Part shown: positions 33,702 through 38,746 of the stretch, one piece after another
How positions within the stretch are numbered: the stretch's first letter is position 1
How the letters are laid out: every line of letters starts with the position of its first letter
DNA from: Deltaproteobacteria bacterium
GTDB taxonomy: Bacteria > Desulfobacterota > Syntrophia > Syntrophales > Smithellaceae
Length of the DNA stretch: 38,746 bases
Direction: 5' to 3'
Assembly (NCBI GenBank): GCA_026388535.1
Contig: JAPLJP010000133.1
Location: 45,688 to 84,433 of the forward strand
Program-made: the position numbers and the translations under genes
The notes under the pieces: model-generated
What the model saw: the letters and a program-made list of their open reading frames with translations, nothing else
What the model was told of the DNA's origin: nothing
Databases searched by the model: none

Positions 33702-34472
33702 ATGCCGAAGGTTGCCTTTGCGGTAAACTTTTATGACGGCGCGCGTGCAAAGCAGGGCATCTACTTTCTTACATATTCTTCTATTTACACCGCTGACGAA
33801 ACTACCGATAAAAACGGAAACACTAGCAAAAAAGATTTTGGACTTTTTAACGCTCAGGAATTGCTCCGTCTTTGCTATTACTCGCCTGATTTTGTCGCAA
33901 CCGCACTTATCCCCGCTGGATACATGGATATCCACTCTCTGAATCAGGATTCGTCAGGTCTGGGTGATATCAACCTCGGCGCCGGTTATTTTCTGCCGAT
34001 CAAACAGGTTGATATCCTGCCGATGCTATTCGTGGAATTTCCAACGGGAGTTTACAATTCTTCTAAAGCCGCCAATATCGGCTCGAATCAGTATGACATC
34101 AAGCCCATGATTTTTCTTCACAAAACCTTAGGCGATTTCAGTATTGATGCCGCCGCAAAATATTCCTTCCGGTTGAAAAACAACACTACCGATGTTCTGC
34201 CGGGAGATGAGTTATATCTGCAGTGCCTTTTGGGATACAACCTGACAGACAAATTTAAATTAGGACCTTCGATAAACTGGATGATCAGCAAAGATAAAGA
34301 GCAACACGGAGTAACTGTGAGCAACAGCGCCAGAGAAACACTTTCCGCGGGCGTCGATGTTTATTACCGCTTTTCATGGCTCAGCGTCACTTTTACTTAT
34401 CTTTACGACGTGTACACTGAAAACTCGCCTAAGGGACATTTATTCCAACTCAAAACCGTTTACCGCTTTTAG
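33702..34472 (+). CDS. Outer-membrane barrel protein, phenol MetA-pathway (PF13557) type; start uncertain
   Basis: The 256-residue product is rich in alternating beta strands and ends in YRF, the C-terminal aromatic signal of outer-membrane barrels. The pattern (DINLGAGYFLPIKQ, MLFVEFPTGVY) resembles the SphA/phenol-degradation transporter family. ATG 33702 gives MPKVAFAVNF, which would be only the last part of a signal peptide. The same frame is open back to 33636 and encodes a charged start and hydrophobic core (SILLCLLII) that would complete it, but contains no ATG, GTG or TTG. AGAGG lies eight bases before ATC 33639. The true start may be non-canonical, or the start codon may have been lost. 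Confidence 0.75.
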   Translation: MPKVAFAVNFYDGARAKQGIYFLTYSSIYTADETTDKNGNTSKKDFGLFNAQELLRLCYYSPDFVATALIPAGYMDIHSLNQDSSGLGDINLGAGYFLPIKQVDILPMLFVEFPTGVYNSSKAANIGSNQYDIKPMIFLHKTLGDFSIDAAAKYSFRLKNNTTDVLPGDELYLQCLLGYNLTDKFKLGPSINWMISKDKEQHGVTVSNSARETLSAGVDVYYRFSWLSVTFTYLYDVYTENSPKGHLFQLKTVYRF

Positions 34473-34530
34473 TCATTTCCATTCAATAGATAGATCGGGA
34501 AAAAAAGCTGTTTTTTGTAACCGGTTTAAA

Positions 34531-35244
34531 CTATCGGCATTCGGTGCAAACTGTCAGTTCGCTTAAAGGAACTCCGGTTTTCTTGCTGATGAATTTTAAT
34601 TGATCCGCGGGAGCGAAATATTTGCCGCATTTATCGCAGGTCTGCATCTTGAAGGTACGTCCCCAGATTTTACGTTTGTCTTCAGTCGAGGTCATTTCAA
34701 TATGGCCGGTGGGGCAAACATAGACGCACGCGCCGCAACCGATACAGACGTCCGATTTTTCATTATACGGAGTACCTACTGTTTTATGAGAACCGCGGGA
34801 AAAAAGGCCGATGGCACTCACGCCGACAACTTCTTCACAAACTCTTACGCAGGAGCGGCATAAAATACATTTGCCTTTATCCGTGTCGGCGACAAACCGC
34901 GCCTGCGGCTCAACGCAGAGTTCCTTGGCCAGCTTCTGCAGAACTTCGGATTCGGGACAGCGCGCCAGCAGTAATTCCATAACCAGGCGGCGGACATTTT
35001 GCACCCGTTCACTTTTCGTGTCCACAATCAGGCCTTCTTCCACAGCATAAAGACAGGATGTAACTATCCTGGTTCGACTTCCTTTTTTAATTTCCACCAC
35101 GCAAAGTCTGCAGGCGCCGGAACGCGATACGGCCTCATGCGCACAAAGAGTGGGAATCGAAATACCCGCGCCGCGAATCACTTCCAAAAGCATCGTGTCT
35201 TCCGGCGCCGCTATATTTTTTCCGTCAACAGTCAAATTTACCAT
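34531..35244 (-). CDS. NuoG/HoxU-like iron-sulfur subunit (short)
   Basis: The 237-residue protein has an N-terminal [2Fe-2S] domain (C34, C45, C48, C64), two [4Fe-4S] motifs (GKCILCRSCVRVC and DVCIGCGACVYVC), and a C-terminal Cys pair set (CDKCGKYF...CTEC) that may bind another metal. The His-Cys3 cluster motif of NuoG is not seen: the corresponding stretch reads ARCPESEV...ELCVEP. It lacks the molybdopterin or H-cluster parts of FdhA/HndD. It would pass electrons between the NuoF-like subunit and a partner. It starts 15 bases after the NuoF-like gene with AGGA upstream. Confidence 0.88.
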   Translation of the reverse strand: MVNLTVDGKNIAAPEDTMLLEVIRGAGISIPTLCAHEAVSRSGACRLCVVEIKKGSRTRIVTSCLYAVEEGLIVDTKSERVQNVRRLVMELLLARCPESEVLQKLAKELCVEPQARFVADTDKGKCILCRSCVRVCEEVVGVSAIGLFSRGSHKTVGTPYNEKSDVCIGCGACVYVCPTGHIEMTSTEDKRKIWGRTFKMQTCDKCGKYFAPADQLKFISKKTGVPLSELTVCTECR

Positions 35245-35258
35245 GATTTATCCTACCT

Positions 35259-37106
35259 CTACTTCACGTTGATTGCGTCAAATTTGCAGCTTTCGATACA
35301 CGCGCCGCAACGAGTGCATTTGTTATTATCAATTGTATGAGCCTTCTTCTTTTCGCCGCTGGTCGCCTGCGTGGGACAGACCTTAATACACATGCCGCAG
35401 CCGGTGCATTTTTCCGGATCGATGCTGTAGGTAATGAGCGCCTTGCAGACACCCGCCGGACAGCGGTGATCTTTGATGTGTGCTTCGTACTCATCACGAA
35501 AATATTTAAGCGTGCTGAGCACTGGATTGGGAGCGCTGCCACCCAGAGCGCACAGAGAACCGTCCGCGACACCCCGCGATATTTTTTCCAGAAGATCCAC
35601 GTCGCCTTCCTGGCCTTTGCCAGCGCAGATGTCTTCGAGAATTTCTCTCATGCGGCGGACACCTTCACGGCAGGGAACGCATTTGCCGCAGGATTCCTCC
35701 TGCAAAAAGGCGAGGAAATATTTAGCCACATCAACCATACAGGAACGGTCATCCATGACGATCATACCGCCGGAACCCATCATGGAGCCGACTTCATAGA
35801 GTTTATCGAAATCAACCGGCAAATCAAGCAGGCTCTCGGGAATACAGCCGCCCGATGGTCCGCCAGTCTGCACGGCTTTGAACTTTCGGCCTTTGGGAAT
35901 GCCTCCGCCTATGTCATAGATGATTTCGCGCAGTTTCATTCCCATGGGAACTTCTACAAGCCCAGTGTTATTTATCTTTCCCACGAGCGAGAATATCTTG
36001 GTGCCCTTGCTCTTTTCCGTGCCGATGGAGGCGTACCAATCAGATCCTTTATTGATTATCCAGGGAACATTGGCCCATGTTTCCACATTGTTGAGCACGG
36101 TGGGTTTGTCCCAGAGACCTTTTTCCACGGCGTGAACATATTTGGCGCGCGGTTCGCCGGCGCGTCCTTCGATGGAGGCAAAAAGCGCCGAGGATTCGCC
36201 GCAGACAAAAGCTCCGCCGCCCTTATTAATGGAAATATCAAAACTGAATTTGCTTCCCAGAATATTTTTCCCCAGAAGGCCCGCTTCTCTGGCGCTCTCA
36301 ATTGCCATAGTCAGGTGAACAACCGCCAGAGGATATTCGTTGCGCACATAAATATATCCGTGTGAAGCTCCGATAGCGTAGGCGCCGATAATCATACCCT
36401 CGACGATACTGTGAGGATTGCCCTCCATAAGACTGCGATCCATATAGGCTCCCGGATCTCCCTCATCACCGTTGGCAATGATGTATTTTGGCGAGCCGTG
36501 CGCCTTGCGGCAGCCTTCCCATTTCGTACCGGCCATAAATCCGCCGCCGCCGCGTCCGCGAAGAGCGGCTTTTTTGACTTCATCAATAATCCCCTCGGGA
36601 CTCATTTCACTCAAGGTTTTGGCCAGAGCTGTATAGCCGCCGATGGCCAGATATGATTCAATCTGCGTGGGATCTATAATTCCGTTGGAGCCGAAAACCA
36701 GACGTTTCTGTTTTTTGTAGAAGGGAACGTCCTCTTCTTTCATCACCGTTTCGGATGTTATCGGATCGCGATAGAGAAGTTTTTCGATAACTTCGCCCTG
36801 CATAACTGTCTTGGTCACGATATCAGCGACATCCTTTTCTTTGACCTGCTGATAAAAAATCTTCTGCGGATGAACAACGACCAAAGGACCTTTTTCACAA
36901 AAACCGAAACAACCGGTCGCCCGGACTTCCACATTGATATTTTGTTTGGAAATTTCCGTCTCCAGAGCATCCTTGACTTTTATACAGCCGTAACCGCGAC
37001 AGCCGGTACCGGCACAGATTGTTACCAGTTGTTTGTTCGGGTCATAGTTCTTTTTCAGGTCGTCTTGAACCTGGCGCAAGGCCTGTGCGTTGGGTATTTT
37101 TATCAT
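35259..37106 (-). CDS. nuoF: NuoF/HndC-like NAD(P)H-binding flavoprotein subunit
   Basis: The 615-residue protein has an N-terminal thioredoxin-like [2Fe-2S] domain ([11 protein letters not shown]...CFGFC), the NADH/FMN core with [13 protein letters not shown] and [14 protein letters not shown], a [4Fe-4S] site in [12 protein letters not shown], and two C-terminal ferredoxin clusters ([12 protein letters not shown] and [11 protein letters not shown]). This is the form found in electron-bifurcating hydrogenases and NADH-linked formate or ferredoxin enzymes rather than in respiratory complex I. It overlaps the NuoE-like gene by four bases. The operon has Por genes upstream, so ferredoxin reduced by PorAB may be its partner. 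Confidence 0.93.
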   Translation of the reverse strand: MIKIPNAQALRQVQDDLKKNYDPNKQLVTICAGTGCRGYGCIKVKDALETEISKQNINVEVRATGCFGFCEKGPLVVVHPQKIFYQQVKEKDVADIVTKTVMQGEVIEKLLYRDPITSETVMKEEDVPFYKKQKRLVFGSNGIIDPTQIESYLAIGGYTALAKTLSEMSPEGIIDEVKKAALRGRGGGGFMAGTKWEGCRKAHGSPKYIIANGDEGDPGAYMDRSLMEGNPHSIVEGMIIGAYAIGASHGYIYVRNEYPLAVVHLTMAIESAREAGLLGKNILGSKFSFDISINKGGGAFVCGESSALFASIEGRAGEPRAKYVHAVEKGLWDKPTVLNNVETWANVPWIINKGSDWYASIGTEKSKGTKIFSLVGKINNTGLVEVPMGMKLREIIYDIGGGIPKGRKFKAVQTGGPSGGCIPESLLDLPVDFDKLYEVGSMMGSGGMIVMDDRSCMVDVAKYFLAFLQEESCGKCVPCREGVRRMREILEDICAGKGQEGDVDLLEKISRGVADGSLCALGGSAPNPVLSTLKYFRDEYEAHIKDHRCPAGVCKALITYSIDPEKCTGCGMCIKVCPTQATSGEKKKAHTIDNNKCTRCGACIESCKFDAINVK

Positions 37107-37591
37107 GATTGCTGCGCCCCCTCTTCTTTGAACTTGCCGATAATTTTATCAACCTTGTTCATCGTCATCTGGCCGTGATATTCAGTATCAATGACCACCA
37201 CGGGACCAAGCGCACAAGCGCCGACACAGTTGACGGTTTCCAGAGAAAATTTATTATCGGGAGTCGTCTCGCCCGGCTTGATGCAGAGAGTGCGCTCCAT
37301 TTTATCCTGAATTGACGCCGCGCCGCGCACGTGACAGGCTGTTCCCATGCAGATTTTAACTATATGCTCGCCGCGCGGTTTCAGACTGAAGGCGTTGTAA
37401 AAAGTGGCGACTTCGTAAACTCGGCTGAACGGAATGCCCAGAGATTTTCCCGCGGCTTTCAGCGCGTCTTTGGGAAGATAATTAAATGTTCCCTGAATAT
37501 CCTGCAACACGGCAATCAGCGCGCTTTTATCGCGGCCGTGTTTCTTAACGATTGTCTTGGTTGTTGCTGCAATGCTGCTCGTTTTCGTCAT
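37103..37591 (-). CDS. nuoE: NuoE/HndA-like [2Fe-2S] subunit
   Basis: The 162-residue product has the thioredoxin-like [2Fe-2S] fold with [10 protein letters not shown] and [11 protein letters not shown], giving the four cluster cysteines, and the N-terminal helical part ([17 protein letters not shown]) usual for NuoE. It forms the electron-transfer arm with the NuoF-like protein. The stop overlaps the NuoF-like start as ATGA. An 83-base space separates it from porB; co-transcription is likely but not certain. Confidence 0.93.
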   Translation of the reverse strand: MTKTSSIAATTKTIVKKHGRDKSALIAVLQDIQGTFNYLPKDALKAAGKSLGIPFSRVYEVATFYNAFSLKPRGEHIVKICMGTACHVRGAASIQDKMERTLCIKPGETTPDNKFSLETVNCVGACALGPVVVIDTEYHGQMTMNKVDKIIGKFKEEGAQQS

Positions 37592-37674
37592 GCTTTTTTC
37601 ACCTCAGTATTCTTTTAAGCTTCTCTCTTGCCCCGTTAGAAATAATGCTCCTTTGGAATTTCTAATTGGGTTTA

Positions 37675-38625
37675 CTAATTTCCCGTCTTGAGAAATTTCG
37701 CTTTTTCCGTCAGTTTCTTAAATTCAGTTGTTACTTTTTCCTGAATCTTTTCGATTTCTTCGGCGCTCAGGTGGCGGAAACGTCCCTGTCCCTTGAAATA
37801 ATCTTTAATCGGTTTTAGTTTTTTCGGCATATCCGGCGAAAGACGATAATGTCCGTTTTCCACTTCATAAAGAGGGAACACTCCCGTTTCGACGGCCAGA
37901 CGTCCCATGGAAACCGCCATGTGCGAAGGACAACGCCAGCCGGTCGGGCATACTGAAAAACAGTGAATATAGGAAGGTCCTTTGATGCTCTTGGCCTTTT
38001 CGATCTTACGGATAAAATCCAGCGGATAACTGGGGCAGGCGGTTGCTACATAGGGTATAGCATGGGCAACCAATATTTCCGGCATGTTCTTTTTCCATGT
38101 TTTTTGCCCGGAGCTTACTTTGCCCGCCGGCGCGGTAGTAGTGGAAGCGCCCATCGGCGTGCCGCTGGAGCGCTGAATGCCGGTGTTCATATAGGCTTCG
38201 TTATCAAAGCAAACGTAAATCATATCATGACCGCGTTCCATTGCGCCGGAAAGAGCCTGAAACCCGATGTCCATGGTGGCGCCGTCGCCACCCATGCCGA
38301 CAACCTTTATATAGCGGTCGTCAATCTTGCCTTTCTTGCGCAGCGCTTTGAGGCCCGCTTCAATGCCGGAAGCGACTGACGCCGCATTTTCAAAGGCGAC
38401 ATGAATCCAGGGCACTTCCCACGCGGTGGTGGGAAACATACTGGAAATAATTTCCATACAGCCGGTCGCGGAGGCGATTACGGTATTGTCACCCAGAGCC
38501 TTTGCCATGAGCCGCACGGCCAGTACCTCGGCGCAACCGGAGCAGGCGCGGTGGCCGGGAGATAACAATTCTTTTTTATTAATCAGCCGCGGAGCAAATA
38601 AATCAAAATTTTCTACGATACTCAT
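37675..38625 (-). CDS. porB: 2-oxoacid (pyruvate-type):ferredoxin oxidoreductase, beta subunit
   Basis: The product is about 316 residues. It has GHRACSGCAE (cluster-binding C28 and C31), the TPP-binding GMGGDGATMDIGFQAL and CFDNEAYMNTGIQRSSGTP, and a late CPTGWRCP with further cluster cysteines. It binds TPP and an iron-sulfur cluster and, with PorA, oxidatively decarboxylates a 2-oxoacid to acyl-CoA while reducing ferredoxin. ATG 38625 overlaps the PorA stop (TAATG), and GAGAG lies upstream. The TPTGAST region fits pyruvate enzymes, but a branched-chain oxoacid substrate cannot be ruled out. Confidence 0.92.
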   Translation of the reverse strand: MSIVENFDLFAPRLINKKELLSPGHRACSGCAEVLAVRLMAKALGDNTVIASATGCMEIISSMFPTTAWEVPWIHVAFENAASVASGIEAGLKALRKKGKIDDRYIKVVGMGGDGATMDIGFQALSGAMERGHDMIYVCFDNEAYMNTGIQRSSGTPMGASTTTAPAGKVSSGQKTWKKNMPEILVAHAIPYVATACPSYPLDFIRKIEKAKSIKGPSYIHCFSVCPTGWRCPSHMAVSMGRLAVETGVFPLYEVENGHYRLSPDMPKKLKPIKDYFKGQGRFRHLSAEEIEKIQEKVTTEFKKLTEKAKFLKTGN

Positions 38626-38746
38626 TATTCTCTCACTCCCCAAAATTCATAGGTGTCTGCTAGCTTGTTAGTCGTATCCGCCAGAACCTTTTCGAACATG
38701 CCGGTAAAATCGTTCACGGGAACGTCACGCCCACCCAGACCGTAAA
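38625..38746 (-). CDS. porA: 2-oxoacid:ferredoxin oxidoreductase alpha subunit, C-terminal fragment
   Basis: The last 40 codons of a minus-strand frame enter from the window end: YGLGGRDVPV, FEKVLADT and a final FWGVRE before TAA at 38625-38627. The GLGGRDV motif is characteristic of the C-terminus of PorA-type subunits. The TAA overlaps the porB start as TAATG, which ties the two subunits together. The remainder lies outside the window. Confidence 0.85.
   Translation of the reverse strand, partial: YGLGGRDVPVNDFTGMFEKVLADTTNKLADTYEFWGVRE

Noticed and set aside
34500-34516. AAAAAAGCTGTTTTTT as a terminator between convergent genes
   Set aside because: The stem is only A-T pairs with a tiny loop, so it is too weak to call.
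35337-36365. 342-codon plus-strand frame opposite the NuoF-like gene
   Set aside because: The minus strand has a complete NuoF-like protein with all cofactor motifs; the plus frame has none.

Overview
The window is a chromosomal segment that looks like an anaerobic deltaproteobacterium (Desulfobacterota, most likely a Syntrophales or Smithella/Syntrophus-type organism). This rests on protein style only: a PorAB 2-oxoacid:ferredoxin oxidoreductase next to NuoEF-like electron-transfer subunits, a bifunctional acyl-CoA hydrolase/GNAT protein, B12-type radical SAM enzymes, and many dispersed palindromic repeats of the TGTCATTGCGAG type. No taxonomic marker gene other than one tRNA is present, so the assignment is an inference.

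Left end (1-4250, all minus strand): a partial PilZ protein, an HD-GYP regulator whose receiver domain lacks its N-terminus, a 56-residue membrane protein, and a three-gene unit (SnoaL-like protein, ABC ATPase, ABC-2 permease).

Centre (4526-27973, all plus strand): a long accessory region that I read as a biosynthetic gene cluster related to the aryl polyene/flexirubin class. In order it holds: a ketosynthase with an intact Cys-His-His triad coupled to a ketosynthase homologue that has lost the triad (KS/CLF pair); a radical SAM protein; a MIO-type aromatic amino acid ammonia-lyase; a hotdog thioesterase; a FakA-FakB-like DAK2/DegV fusion; a small membrane protein; a GT2 glycosyltransferase; an MMPL/RND exporter with a C-terminal methyltransferase; an LpxL-like acyltransferase; two copies of a two-gene module (HTH-like small protein plus BtrH-like protein); an ABC ATPase and permease; an acyl carrier protein; a second active ketosynthase and a second degenerate one; and a second radical SAM protein. 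Proposed logic (inference): the lyase makes an aryl-acrylate starter, the KS/CLF pairs and ACP extend it, BtrH, GT2 and LpxL-like enzymes attach it to sugar or lipid, and MMPL and ABC systems export it. No ketoreductase or dehydratase was found here.

Right end (28094-38746): tRNA-Arg(CCT); a GIY-YIG protein; a DUF1667-like/aminoglycoside-phosphotransferase-like fusion; a PaaI-type thioesterase; a zinc-ribbon membrane protein with a transglutaminase-like domain; then, after a strong terminator, the minus-strand acyl-CoA hydrolase/GNAT fusion; an outer-membrane barrel protein whose start codon is problematic; and a minus-strand energy operon porA(partial)-porB-nuoE-nuoF-nuoG-like.

The intergenic spaces of the cluster carry three repeat families. 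Family A (about 124 bp, ATACC...GGTAT inverted ends) abuts stop codons in three of four cases. Family B is the TGTCATT...AATGACA type. Family C is the GGGATAATTC type and surrounds the second HTH gene.
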